Position numbers and translations under genes: made by a program. Of a stretch of DNA of 47,304 nucleotides, positions 8,151 through 17,280 are shown in pieces. This stretch comes from Prevotella illustrans (GTDB taxonomy: Bacteria > Bacteroidota > Bacteroidia > Bacteroidales > Bacteroidaceae), in assembly GCF_017426725.1 (NCBI RefSeq), contig NZ_JAERMS010000020.1, positions 1 to 47,304 on the forward strand, written 5' to 3'. Below the pieces are notes generated by a model. It was not told the origin of the DNA. It saw nothing but the letters and a program-made list of their open reading frames with translations, and did no database searches. How positions within the stretch are numbered: position 1 is the first letter of the stretch; each line of letters starts with the position of its first letter.

Positions 8151-8954
8151 GTGGAGATTCTTCAATATACTTTCTTTCAAAACGCGCTGATCGGCTCATT
8201 ACTGGCCAGCATTGTGTGCGGATTTATCGGTACTTACATCGTGACGCGGCGGTTGGTGTTTATCAGCGGCGGCATTACGCATGCTTCCTTTGGCGGCATA
8301 GGCTTAGGAGTGTACCTCGGTATCAATCCAATTCTCTCTGCCATAGCCTTTGCGGTGATGTGCGCGTTTGGCGTTCAATGGATGTCAAGGAAGACCGACG
8401 TGCGCGAAGACTCTGCCATCGCGCTCTTCTGGACCCTCGGTATGAGTATTGGAATTATCTTTAGCTTTCTTACGCCGGGCTTTATGACCGACTTACCGTC
8501 CTTCTTATTCGGCAACATTCTGATCATCGGAACAGCCGACTTATGCTTATTAGGACTGCTGGCCATAGTTGTCATGATTGTATTCGCCTTGTTTTTCCGC
8601 CTTATCATCAGCGTAGCCTTCGACCGCACCTTTGCCCTTTCGCAACAATTACCTGTCAAGACGACCGAATACGTGATGATGGCATTGATAGCGATCACCA
8701 TCGTATCGACGCTGCGGATGATCGGTATCGTGCTGGCCATCAGTCTGTTGACAATTCCACAGATGACAGCCAACCTGCTGACATTCAATTATAAGAAGAT
8801 GATTGGCTGGAGCATACTCATCGGATGGATCGACTGCCTGCTCGGCCTGCTTATCAGCTACGCGCTCAATGTGCCGTCCGGAGCGTCGATTATCTTCGTC
8901 AGCATTCTGCTATACGCTCTTACAAGAATCATCAAACTCCTTTGTCGCAACTGA
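8151..8954 (+). CDS. Metal ABC transporter permease, ABC-3 (ZnuB/MntB) family
   Basis: 267 residues with seven to eight hydrophobic helices and the ABC-3 family pattern: GTYIVTRRLVFISGGITHASFGGIG near 27-51, and a C-terminal half with RMIGIVLAISLLTIPQMTANLL. It would form the membrane channel for Zn or Mn uptake. It begins with GTG. No ATPase or binding protein is present in the window, so its partners are encoded elsewhere. It is separated from porW by only 9 bases. Confidence 0.9.
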   Translation: MEILQYTFFQNALIGSLLASIVCGFIGTYIVTRRLVFISGGITHASFGGIGLGVYLGINPILSAIAFAVMCAFGVQWMSRKTDVREDSAIALFWTLGMSIGIIFSFLTPGFMTDLPSFLFGNILIIGTADLCLLGLLAIVVMIVFALFFRLIISVAFDRTFALSQQLPVKTTEYVMMALIAITIVSTLRMIGIVLAISLLTIPQMTANLLTFNYKKMIGWSILIGWIDCLLGLLISYALNVPSGASIIFVSILLYALTRIIKLLCRN

Positions 8955-8963
8955 AAATCGCCG

Positions 8964-11885
8964 ATGAAAACGCTATCGAAAAATATATCTTTGCTGTCGC
9001 TGCTGACAGTTCTGCTTCTGACAGCATGCTCGACCCAACAGAATACGACGAGGTCGAGATGGTGGCATGCCTTTCACGCACGATATAATACTTACTATAA
9101 TGGTACGCAAGCCTATATCGAAGGCAGTCTGGAGAAAGAAAACGGCCATCAGGACAACTACACCGAACTGCTGCCACTATACTATATCGGCAACAAGAAA
9201 AGCATAACGATAGGCAAAGGAAACTTTGATAGAGCGATTGAAAAATGCCAGAAAACCATCAAACTGCATAGTATCAAGCGGCGCCCTGTGTGGGATAAGC
9301 AGCGCCGCAAAACTAATCGAGATATAGAATGGCTCAACCGCAAAGAGTATAATCCCTTTCTATGGAAAGCATGGCTGCTGATGGGACGCTCACAGTTTCA
9401 CGAAGGCGAACTGGACGACGCCATTTCCACATTCTCTTATATGGCTCATCTGTACGCTACCCAACCTCCTATCCGACAAAAAGCACAGGCCTGGCTCACC
9501 AAATGCTTTATCGAACAAGGCTCACGCTACGAAGCCGAAGATATGATACGGACTATTCAGCGAGACTCAATCTACTGGCAAGCTCAAAAGGAATGGGACT
9601 ATACCTTTGCCGACTATTATATCCATACCGGTGATTACCCACAAGCCATTGTCTATCTGCGCAAGGTAATCAATCGTGAAATGCGGCGCAAACAGAAAGC
9701 TCGTGAATGGTTTCTGTTAGGACAGCTTTATGAAAAAACCGCACAAAAACAGGAAGCCTATAACGCTTATCGTAAAGTTGTGGCCATGAATCCACCCTAC
9801 GAACTGGAATTCAACGCTCGAATCGGCATGACGGAAGTGCTGGCCGGGACACAGCAAAGGCAGATGATCAGTCGACTGAAGCGTATGGCTATGTCGGAAA
9901 AGAACAAAGACTACTTAGATCAGGTGTATTATGCCATCGGTAACATCTATCTGAGCCTGCGCGATACGACGATGGCCATCCAAGCCTATGAGAACGGGAA
10001 CCAAAAAGCAACACAAGCCGGCTGGCCCAAAGGCATTCTATTACAGAAATTAGGGGATTTATACTGGGACAAACAGTCTTTTAGCAATGCCCGACGCTGT
10101 TATACAGAATCCATCGGTCTACTCGACAAAAGCCAGGAACACTATAACAGCATGACGGAACGATCAAAAGTTCTGGATGAACTGGTGCCTTTCACCGACG
10201 CCATTGCCCTGCAAGACTCGCTCCTAACGCTGGCCCGGCTACCCGAAAATGAGCGAAACGCAATCATAGACCGTGCCATCGAGGCTTTTAAGAAAAAAGA
10301 AAAGGAAGAAAAGGCAAAGGAAGCTGCTGAACAAACTGAACAGAAAACCGGCCGGAACAAGACCGGCGGCAGCATGACAAACCGAACCACGACTCCAATC
10401 GGTAACATAAACACGCCAAACCAATCGAACGCCACTTGGTACTTCTACAACCCAATGGTGGTCAATACAGGTAAAGAAACTTTCCGAAAGAAATGGGGAG
10501 ACCGCCCCAACATTGACAACTGGCAACGCACAAACAAGACTATTGTCGGTCAATCAGATAATGGAGAGAGCGTAGAAACAGCAGCTTCCGACTCCGTCAA
10601 GACGGCCAATAACAATGACCAAAACCCAAAAGAAGAGATAAGTAACGAGAAGAATCCGCATAAACGTGAATATTATCTGGCCCAGATACCACTTAGCGAA
10701 ACACAACAGGCCGAGAGCCACAAGCAATTGGCCGACGCCTTGTTTCACGCCGGTATCATCTTCAAGGATAAACTTGACGAACTACGACTGAGCCAACAGG
10801 CATTGGGCCGGCTCGAACATGATTATCCCAAGTTTGAACAGATGGACGAAGCCTATTATCATCTGTATCTGCTCTACGCCAGAATGGGACAAGAAGCTAA
10901 GGCCGACAGCTATATTGAGCGGCTTAAAGCGCACTTCAAGGACAGCAAATGGACCGCTGTACTGACCGATCCCTATTTCAAGGAGAATGCTATCTTTGGA
11001 GAACAGTTAGAAGACTCGCTCTACGGCGCCACCTACGACGCTTTCAAAGCGGCTCGATACGAGACCGTCAAGGCTAATCGCGCCATCTCCGACAAGCGGT
11101 TTCCCATGGGAGCCAATCGCGACAAGTTTGTATTCATCGGCGGATTGAGCCAACTCAATGAAGGTAACGTCAAGGCTTGTCTGAACGATATGAACCTATT
11201 GCTGGAGAATTATCCCGAAAGTAAACTAAGCCAACTGGCCGGAACGATTGTCAATGGCATCAAGGCAGGCCGGACACCACACAGCGGCCCATTCCACATG
11301 ACTGATCTGTGGCAACGGCGTACGGCTATAATGAACAACAGCGACAGCGTTGCCACACAGCAGCTAAGCACGGAAACAAAAGGCGAATACCTATATATCA
11401 TAGTTTATTCGCCCGACTCGCTGAACGAGAACCAACTTCTTTTCGAAATGGCACGCTACAACTTCACCAACTATCTGATTCGTAACTTCGAACTGGAGAT
11501 TGAGAACGACGGCGAAGCCCGCCGCATGAAAGTTGGCGGTTTTCAGAATTATCAGGAGGCACTGCTTTACGCACGCCAACTGCAACGGCAGAAATCAATC
11601 GGCCGACTGACTACAAAGGCCCGCAGTCTTATCATCAGTAAGGCCAATCTGGAGTTGCTGGGCAAACAATTCAGCTATGCTGATTACGAGCAATTCTATG
11701 CCGAACACTTCGCGGCCATCAAACCAACTGACGCCAACTTACTGAACGAGCCGACTGAAATCATCTATGACGGCGATGAAAACGAACAGGAAACGCAACC
11801 GCAGACAAAAGAGACGCCACAGGCTAAGCCCCGGACAAAACCTCTGGAGCTGGACGATGAATACTACGACTTGGAAGGATTCTAA
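8964..11885 (+). CDS. porW: T9SS/gliding tetratricopeptide lipoprotein PorW/SprE
   Basis: 973 residues. Lipobox LLTAC with C22, so an outer-membrane-associated lipoprotein. The N-terminal part after residue 30 (WWHAFHARYNTYYNG) is typical of the PorW/SprE family. TPR-like helical repeats run through about 150-400 (FLLGQLYEKTAQKQEAYNAYRKVV) and again at about 570-680. Between them is a charged, low-complexity linker (KKKEKEEKAKEAAEQTEQ) and an Asn/Thr-rich stretch. PorW links the T9SS translocon to the attachment machinery and is needed for secretion in Porphyromonas gingivalis. It is 14 bases upstream of porX, which supports the assignment. Confidence 0.88.
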   Translation: MKTLSKNISLLSLLTVLLLTACSTQQNTTRSRWWHAFHARYNTYYNGTQAYIEGSLEKENGHQDNYTELLPLYYIGNKKSITIGKGNFDRAIEKCQKTIKLHSIKRRPVWDKQRRKTNRDIEWLNRKEYNPFLWKAWLLMGRSQFHEGELDDAISTFSYMAHLYATQPPIRQKAQAWLTKCFIEQGSRYEAEDMIRTIQRDSIYWQAQKEWDYTFADYYIHTGDYPQAIVYLRKVINREMRRKQKAREWFLLGQLYEKTAQKQEAYNAYRKVVAMNPPYELEFNARIGMTEVLAGTQQRQMISRLKRMAMSEKNKDYLDQVYYAIGNIYLSLRDTTMAIQAYENGNQKATQAGWPKGILLQKLGDLYWDKQSFSNARRCYTESIGLLDKSQEHYNSMTERSKVLDELVPFTDAIALQDSLLTLARLPENERNAIIDRAIEAFKKKEKEEKAKEAAEQTEQKTGRNKTGGSMTNRTTTPIGNINTPNQSNATWYFYNPMVVNTGKETFRKKWGDRPNIDNWQRTNKTIVGQSDNGESVETAASDSVKTANNNDQNPKEEISNEKNPHKREYYLAQIPLSETQQAESHKQLADALFHAGIIFKDKLDELRLSQQALGRLEHDYPKFEQMDEAYYHLYLLYARMGQEAKADSYIERLKAHFKDSKWTAVLTDPYFKENAIFGEQLEDSLYGATYDAFKAARYETVKANRAISDKRFPMGANRDKFVFIGGLSQLNEGNVKACLNDMNLLLENYPESKLSQLAGTIVNGIKAGRTPHSGPFHMTDLWQRRTAIMNNSDSVATQQLSTETKGEYLYIIVYSPDSLNENQLLFEMARYNFTNYLIRNFELEIENDGEARRMKVGGFQNYQEALLYARQLQRQKSIGRLTTKARSLIISKANLELLGKQFSYADYEQFYAEHFAAIKPTDANLLNEPTEIIYDGDENEQETQPQTKETPQAKPRTKPLELDDEYYDLEGF

Positions 11886-11899
11886 CACGAAACATAAGT

Positions 11900-13465
11900 A
11901 TGAGCAACGGAAGATTACTTTGGGCAGACGATGAGATAGAGCTTTTGAAAGGTCATATCTTGTTCCTCAAGATGAAAGGTTACGAGGTGACGACGGTGAG
12001 CAACGGCGTCGACGCCATTGAAGCATGTCGGCAACAATCCTTCGACTTGATATTGCTCGATGAAATCATGCCCGGACTATCAGGATTGGAAGCACTGAAA
12101 GAAATCAAAGCCATTCAACCGACTACGCCGATCGTCATGGTGACGAAGAATGAAGAAGAGAATATCATGGACCAAGCCATCGGTTCGCAGATAGCCGATT
12201 ATCTGATCAAGCCGGTTCATCCAAAGCAAATCTTACTGTCGCTCAAGAAATGTATCCATAAAAAGGAGATCGTGACGTCAGTCACGCAGAGTGGTTATCA
12301 ACAAAGTTTCACGGACATTGCCACCCAGATAGATAATTGCCTGACCGTGGATGACTGGATCGAAACCTATAAGCGGCTGACAAGATGGGAATTGGAGCTC
12401 AGTGGCAGCGACAGCAATATGTCGGATATGCTTACAATGCAAAAGAATGAGGCAAATAATGGATTCGGAAAATTCGTCAGAAACCATTACATGGAATGGA
12501 TGGAGGCCATCAGAAGCGGCAACAAGACAGACCGTCCACTTATGAGTCACGAAATTTTCAAAAACCGAATATTTCCTTTACTCGACCAAAAACAAAAAGT
12601 GCTGCTCATCGTCATCGACAACTTGCGCTATGATCAGTGGCGCATGCTGTCAGAAGAGATCGGCGATATGTTTGATATCGAAGAGGATCTTTACATGAGC
12701 ATTCTGCCCACCGCCACACAATATGCCCGCAACGCCATTTTCAGCGGGCTCATGCCGACCCAGATTCAACAAATGTTTCCGTCGTTGTGGGTGGACGAAG
12801 GCAAGGATGAAGGCAAGAATCTGAATGAGGCCGAACTGATACACATGCAGATAGAACGCTACCGCCGCCACGACACGTTCAGCTATGACAAAATCAATGA
12901 CTCACAATCTGCGGCAAAGGTCTTCGAACGGAGACGCGAATGGACCCAACATGATCTCTGTGTAATGGTCATCAACTTTATCGACATGCTTTCCCACGCC
13001 CGCACAGAATCGAAGATGGTGCGCGAATTAGCCCACAATGAAAATGCTTATCGGAATATCACGCTGAGTTGGTTTCGGCATTCAAGCATTTATGAACTGT
13101 TCAAATGGTTATCGACATCGGAGTTTCAGGTAATACTGACAACCGATCACGGAAGCATTCGGGTAGCGAAGCCTCTCAAAATCATCGGCGATCGCAATAC
13201 AAATTCCAACTTGCGCTACAAATTGGGCAAGAACTTGAAATTCAATCCCAAGCAAGTGCTTGAAATCAAAAACCCCGGCAACGCTTTTCTACCGGCGCCC
13301 AATCTGAGCACTTCCTACGTCTTTGCCACGGGCGACAGTTTTTTTGCCTACCCCAATAATTACAATTACTATGTGTCATACTACAAAGATACGTTTCAGC
13401 ACGGTGGTATCTCGATGGAAGAAATGCTTATTCCTCTCATCAAGCTAAAACCCAGAAAACGTTGA
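11900..13465 (+). CDS. porX: T9SS response regulator PorX (receiver plus PglZ/alkaline-phosphatase domain)
   Basis: 521 residues. The N-terminal receiver domain has acidic pocket D10/D11, phospho-acceptor D54 (LLDEIMPG), T82 and K104. A helical middle part (about 130-215) leads into a PglZ-type alkaline-phosphatase-like domain with metal-site motifs VIDNLRYDQW (D240), PTATQYARN (T271/T273), NFIDMLSHAR and TTDHGS. This is the architecture of PorX, which works with the histidine kinase PorY and the ECF sigma SigP to control T9SS genes and has nucleotide phosphodiesterase activity in characterised homologues. No porY or sigP is nearby. Confidence 0.93.
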   Translation: MSNGRLLWADDEIELLKGHILFLKMKGYEVTTVSNGVDAIEACRQQSFDLILLDEIMPGLSGLEALKEIKAIQPTTPIVMVTKNEEENIMDQAIGSQIADYLIKPVHPKQILLSLKKCIHKKEIVTSVTQSGYQQSFTDIATQIDNCLTVDDWIETYKRLTRWELELSGSDSNMSDMLTMQKNEANNGFGKFVRNHYMEWMEAIRSGNKTDRPLMSHEIFKNRIFPLLDQKQKVLLIVIDNLRYDQWRMLSEEIGDMFDIEEDLYMSILPTATQYARNAIFSGLMPTQIQQMFPSLWVDEGKDEGKNLNEAELIHMQIERYRRHDTFSYDKINDSQSAAKVFERRREWTQHDLCVMVINFIDMLSHARTESKMVRELAHNENAYRNITLSWFRHSSIYELFKWLSTSEFQVILTTDHGSIRVAKPLKIIGDRNTNSNLRYKLGKNLKFNPKQVLEIKNPGNAFLPAPNLSTSYVFATGDSFFAYPNNYNYYVSYYKDTFQHGGISMEEMLIPLIKLKPRKR

Positions 13466-13549
13466 CGGCATGTTGCTACCCTCCCTATGACGCGCTTTCT
13501 GCTCATCATGGACAAAACAATAAAACAAAAAAAATGAAACAAAAATAAG

Positions 13550-13960
13550 ATGGAAATAAAAATCACGTCATTAGACAATATTCTGAAAGCAGCTGAAGAG
13601 TTTATCAGCCAAATGGACGATCGCAAGGTTTTCGCGTTCTATGGGCACATGGGAGCGGGCAAGACCACTTTCATCAAAGCTCTCTGCGAGGTTTTGGGCG
13701 TAGAAGACGTCATCACGTCGCCCACCTTCTCGCTCGTCAACGATTATACCGACCGCAACGGCAACTCTATCTACCACTTCGACTTCTACCGTATTAAGAA
13801 GTTAGAGGAAGTCTACGACATGGGCTACGAAGATTACTTCTACAGTGGTAACCTCTGCTTGATGGAATGGCCCGAACTCATCGAGGAGTTATTACCCGAA
13901 GACGCCGTAAAAGTTACCATCACGGAACAGGCCGACGGCTCAAGATTAGTCAGTTTTTAG
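13550..13960 (+). CDS. tsaE: tRNA threonylcarbamoyladenosine biosynthesis ATPase TsaE
   Basis: 136 residues, normal length. Walker A GHMGAGKTT (32-40), then SPTFSLVNDY with the switch-like Thr, and a C-terminal LMEWPE motif. TsaE is the ATPase of the TsaBDE complex that makes t6A37 in ANN-decoding tRNAs. It follows porX by 84 bases in the same direction and converges on tadA, another tRNA-modifying gene. Confidence 0.95.
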   Translation: MEIKITSLDNILKAAEEFISQMDDRKVFAFYGHMGAGKTTFIKALCEVLGVEDVITSPTFSLVNDYTDRNGNSIYHFDFYRIKKLEEVYDMGYEDYFYSGNLCLMEWPELIEELLPEDAVKVTITEQADGSRLVSF

Positions 13961-14021
13961 AGAGATACAGCCGCAGGCTTCGTCGCTGTGCCTCGGATAT
14001 CGCTACAAATTCAAGATTCTT

Positions 14022-14465
14022 TCACCTTCGGTGCTGAAAGAAAGCTTGCATCAGTTCCCGACACTCGGCTTCGAGCACGCCACCTGTCACCTCCGTCTTG
14101 GGGTGAAAAGCCTGGGGAGCAAAACGGGAGAAGCCCCGCTTTGCGTCGGCGGTGCCGTAGACCACTCGACTGATCTGCGACCATCCTAAGGCACCGGCAC
14201 ACATCACGCATGGCTCTACCGTCACGTAGAGCGTACAATCCTTGAGATACTTGCCGCCCAACATGTCGGCCGCCGAAGTGATGGCCTGCATCTCGGCATG
14301 CGCCGTCACGTCGTGAAGGGTCTCCGTCAGGTTATGCGCTCGGCTGATGACGCGATCACGACACACCACGACAGCCCCTACGGGTATCTCGCCATCGTCA
14401 AAAGCCCGCCGCGCCTCGTCGAGCGCACGGCGCATATACTGTTCGTCTTTAGTTTCCATTTCCAT
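14022..14465 (-). CDS. tadA: tRNA adenosine(34) deaminase TadA
   Basis: 147 residues. The cytidine-deaminase-fold zinc site is intact: HAE (56-58; H56 zinc ligand, E58 proton shuttle) and PCVMC (85-89; C86 and C89 ligands). GAVVVCRDRVI and the N28-type EIPVGAVV segment fit TadA, which converts A34 to inosine in tRNA-Arg(ACG). It converges on tsaE, with 61 bases between stops. A minus-strand TATCCTTG at 14476-14483 is a weak -7 candidate close to the start. Confidence 0.92.
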   Translation of the reverse strand: MEMETKDEQYMRRALDEARRAFDDGEIPVGAVVVCRDRVISRAHNLTETLHDVTAHAEMQAITSAADMLGGKYLKDCTLYVTVEPCVMCAGALGWSQISRVVYGTADAKRGFSRFAPQAFHPKTEVTGGVLEAECRELMQAFFQHRR

Positions 14466-14647
14466 CGTTTTACTTCAAGGATAGTTGCCGGATATCATAC
14501 AATAGATTCACAAATCATCAATACAGCCCATGGAACATAAAGGCGGCTCCACGAACCCTGGGATACATTCACAAAAATAATCGAATATTCGAATAATATA
14601 AAATAATAATCGTATTTTTGTAAAATAATAACAATACGGACAGCCTG

Positions 14648-15022
14648 ATGGCAACACACAACGACCTTGGCAAATGGGGCGAGGAACTGGCCAGCCAACA
14701 TCTGCGGGAGAAAGGTTATACCATTCTCGACCGCGACTGGCGACTGGGGCATCGCGACCTCGACATCATCGCCCGCACACCCGACGGCACCACCGTGGTG
14801 TTCGTTGAAGTGAAGACCCGCACATCGGACGTCATCAGCAGACCGCAGGACGCCATCAACGCACGCAAAATCAGAAGTCTGGGAGCTGCGGCCAACGCCT
14901 ATATCAAGGAGTTTCAGATATGGGACGAACCGCGCTTTGATATTATTTCCATCATCGGCGACCGAGCCGAAACGGCCTTGTTGGAGCATGTGGAAGACGC
15001 TTTCAACCCGCTACTTATATAA
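14648..15022 (+). CDS. YraN family (UPF0102) endonuclease-like protein
   Basis: 124 residues, typical length. The PD-(D/E)XK-like core is visible: GKWGEELASQHLREKGY at 8-24, the Asp in GHRDLDIIA (34-42), and VFVEVKTR (51-58) with the E-x-K pair E54/K56. The family's role is unsettled; a nuclease function in DNA processing or uptake has been suggested. A TATTTTTG -7 box lies at 14613-14620, preceded by the 12-bp palindrome TCGAATATTCGA (14581-14592). It is the first gene of a likely yraN-birA-pyrH unit. Confidence 0.92.
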   Translation: MATHNDLGKWGEELASQHLREKGYTILDRDWRLGHRDLDIIARTPDGTTVVFVEVKTRTSDVISRPQDAINARKIRSLGAAANAYIKEFQIWDEPRFDIISIIGDRAETALLEHVEDAFNPLLI

Positions 15023-15084
15023 TAAGGTGTAGAAAGCGAAGAACCACCCGGCAGCAACAAGCCTCCAAACAAAAAGAAAAAACT

Positions 15085-15858
15085 ATGATCAAATGGCCTT
15101 TTAAGAAAAAGACAACCGTGGAAATGCCGGCGACAACTGTCGTCAGGCTTACTGAAACGGACTCCACCAACAGCTATCTGCGCCAACACGCGCCGCAAAC
15201 AGAAGAATGGATGACGGTGGTGACGGCCGAATACCAGACGGCAGGCCGTGGACAAGGCACTCATACATGGGAAAGTAAGCCGGGAGAAAACCTGCTGTTC
15301 AGCGTGCTGACGCATCCCGTGATGGTCCCTGTGCGCAGTCAGTTTCTGCTATCTGAGGCCGGAGCGCTGGCACTGAAGGAAGTTCTCGATACCTACACGG
15401 ATGGTATCACGCTGAAATGGCCCAACGACATCTATTGGAACGACCGCAAACTGAGCGGCACGCTCATCGAAACATCTATCGGCAGCGGCCACATCAAGAA
15501 CTGTATATTCGGCATAGGGCTGAACGTGAACCAAAGAACGTTTGAGAACGACGCGCCCAATCCGGTGTCACTGGCACAGATTCTGGGACACGACATAGAC
15601 CGGGAGCTGCTGTTCAAACAGATTGTCGCAGTCTTCGAGAAATACTATCGCATGCTGGAAAGCGGGCAATACAATGTCATTTCGACTCTCTACCACGAGG
15701 CTTTGTATCGCCGGAAGGGCTTCCACCCGTATGAAGATAGCGACGGCAGGTTCGAGGCTGCCATCGTGGAGGTGGGCGACGACGGGCTGCTGGTGTTGCG
15801 CGACAAGGACGGAAAGTTCCGTGAATACGAATTTAGAGAAGTGAAATTTATACTATAA
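15085..15858 (+). CDS. birA: Biotin--[acetyl-CoA-carboxylase] ligase
   Basis: 257 residues. Catalytic-domain motifs are GRGQG (54-58, biotinyl-AMP binding), KWPND (111-115) and DRKLSGTLIE with the conserved lysine. It forms biotinyl-5'-AMP and transfers biotin to carboxylase carrier domains. There is no N-terminal helix-turn-helix, so it is the short, non-repressor class. The C-terminal SH3-like domain is present (EVGDDGLLVLRDKDG). It starts 62 bases after yraN and ends 18 bases before pyrH. Confidence 0.95.
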   Translation: MIKWPFKKKTTVEMPATTVVRLTETDSTNSYLRQHAPQTEEWMTVVTAEYQTAGRGQGTHTWESKPGENLLFSVLTHPVMVPVRSQFLLSEAGALALKEVLDTYTDGITLKWPNDIYWNDRKLSGTLIETSIGSGHIKNCIFGIGLNVNQRTFENDAPNPVSLAQILGHDIDRELLFKQIVAVFEKYYRMLESGQYNVISTLYHEALYRRKGFHPYEDSDGRFEAAIVEVGDDGLLVLRDKDGKFREYEFREVKFIL

Positions 15859-15876
15859 ATCAATCATCAATATCTC

Positions 15877-16587
15877 ATGGCAAGATTTAAAAGAATATTA
15901 CTGAAGCTCAGCGGCGAAAGTCTGATGGGCCATCAGAATTATGGTATCGATCCGGAACGGCTGGCCGACTACGCCCGCCAGATTAAAGAAGTTCACGAAA
16001 TGGGCGTACAAATTGGCATTGTCATAGGCGGCGGCAACATTTTCCGTGGGCTGAGTGGCAGTCAGAAAGGTTTCGACCGCGTGAAAGGCGACCAGATGGG
16101 CATGTGTGCCACGGTCATTAACTCACTGGCATTGAGCAGCGCGCTGGGTGCCATCGGCGTGAAGACAAAGGTGCTGACGGCCATCCGCATGGAACCCATC
16201 GGCGAGTTTTACAGCAAATGGAAGGCTATTGAAGCCATGGAAGACGGCTACGTATGCGTATTCTCGGCCGGAACAGGCAGCCCCTATTTCACAACCGACA
16301 CCGGGAGTTCGCTCCGTGGCATTGAAATCGAGGCCGATGTCATGCTGAAAGGCACGCGTGTAGACGGCATCTATACGGCCGACCCGGAGAAAGATCCGAC
16401 GGCCGTGAAGTTCAAAGACATTACTTACGATGAAATTTACACACGCGGACTGAAGGTGATGGACCTTACGGCCACCACGATGTGTAAGGAAAACAACCTG
16501 CCTATCTATGTCTTCAATATGGATATCGTGGGCAATCTGAAGAAAGTGATGGACGGCGAAGAGATCGGAACGCTGGTTCATAACTGA
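15877..16587 (+). CDS. pyrH: UMP kinase
   Basis: 236 residues, normal for the bacterial hexameric UMP kinase of the amino-acid kinase fold. Seen: LKLSGESLMG (9-18), GGGNIFRG (51-58), TDTGSSLRGIEIEAD (UMP/GTP side) and a C-terminal ATP site near YTADPEKDPTAVKF. It makes UDP from UMP for pyrimidine nucleotide supply. Downstream is a terminator-like hairpin and repeat copy C. Confidence 0.96.
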   Translation: MARFKRILLKLSGESLMGHQNYGIDPERLADYARQIKEVHEMGVQIGIVIGGGNIFRGLSGSQKGFDRVKGDQMGMCATVINSLALSSALGAIGVKTKVLTAIRMEPIGEFYSKWKAIEAMEDGYVCVFSAGTGSPYFTTDTGSSLRGIEIEADVMLKGTRVDGIYTADPEKDPTAVKFKDITYDEIYTRGLKVMDLTATTMCKENNLPIYVFNMDIVGNLKKVMDGEEIGTLVHN

Positions 16588-16644
16588 ACGAAACATTTTT
16601 GAAGCGACGCCGACACATGGTGGAAGAGCGTCGTTTCAGAACCG

Positions 16645-16703
16645 ACGTACCTTGACTGCGCCGCTGTCAAATGATAAGCAGCGAATGGCCAAGGTACGTT
16701 TTG
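16645..16703 (+). terminator. Terminator-like hairpin after pyrH
   Basis: ACGTACCTTG (16645-16654) pairs with CAAGGTACGT (16690-16699), with an inner CGCTG/CAGCG stem, then a short T run (TTTTG). It lies 58 bases past the pyrH stop and directly abuts repeat copy C. Confidence 0.6.
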
Positions 16704-16707
16704 CGTA

Positions 16708-17047
16708 TGAATTATCTTTACATATACCATCAAAAAAGTGGCATTATTCTGAAAAAGAAAAGATCCGGACGAAAATAAACGATTGTAGAGCAAGTTTATA
16801 AAACGCTGGTTATCAATGTTTTTCGTTTTTCATGGTATTTCTTCTTCGCTTTTTTACCCTTAATAGCTATGCTTTCAGGCCATAATCGCGGCCCTTTCAT
16901 CGGCCAAAAGCTATGCTTTAGCGGGGTAATCGCTATGCTTTGAGTCGATAAAAGCATAGCTTTGGGCATGAAAGGGTGTAGAAATTGGTAAAGCAAAGGG
17001 CTTTTTCGGCGTGCCGGCACTTAGATGACATGTTGCGGAAGTGTTAA
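16708..17047 (-). repeat. Dispersed intergenic repeat, copy C
   Basis: In the minus-strand sense this 340-bp block aligns over its whole length with 45056-45398, from TTAACAC at 17041-17047 to TGAATTATC at 16708-16716. Long identical runs include CACTTTTTTGATGGTATATG near the right end and GGGCCGCGATTA in the centre. It holds four or five copies of the AAAGCATAGC module. The long-range stem has arms 16946-16954 and 16894-16902, nine pairs including one G-T that is a legal wobble only in the minus-strand sense. It fills the space between pyrH and the susC promoter. Confidence 0.85.
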
Positions 17048-17172
17048 AATCTGGTAGTTTTTTCTGACAAATTATCAGGCAAACCCTATTATCTTCTCGG
17101 CAAATATGAGAGGAGCTTGTGTTAAATTGCGTTAAATACATAAAGAGCGCATAAACTTTCACACTCTTTTTT

Positions 17173-17180
17173 TATCTTTG
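17173..17180 (+). promoter_or_regulatory. -7 box of the susC/susD promoter
   Basis: TATCTTTG, 100 bases before the susC start; the -33 box is not clear. The leader contains a 6-bp hairpin, TCTCTA/TAGAGA (17186-17202). Confidence 0.6.
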
Positions 17181-17280
17181 TGTCATCTCTATAGCGTAGA
17201 GAGTGCTATGAACCATGACCTAAGCAATCAATCATATACATGATTTTTTAAAACACCAATTTATTTTAACCTTATTAATT

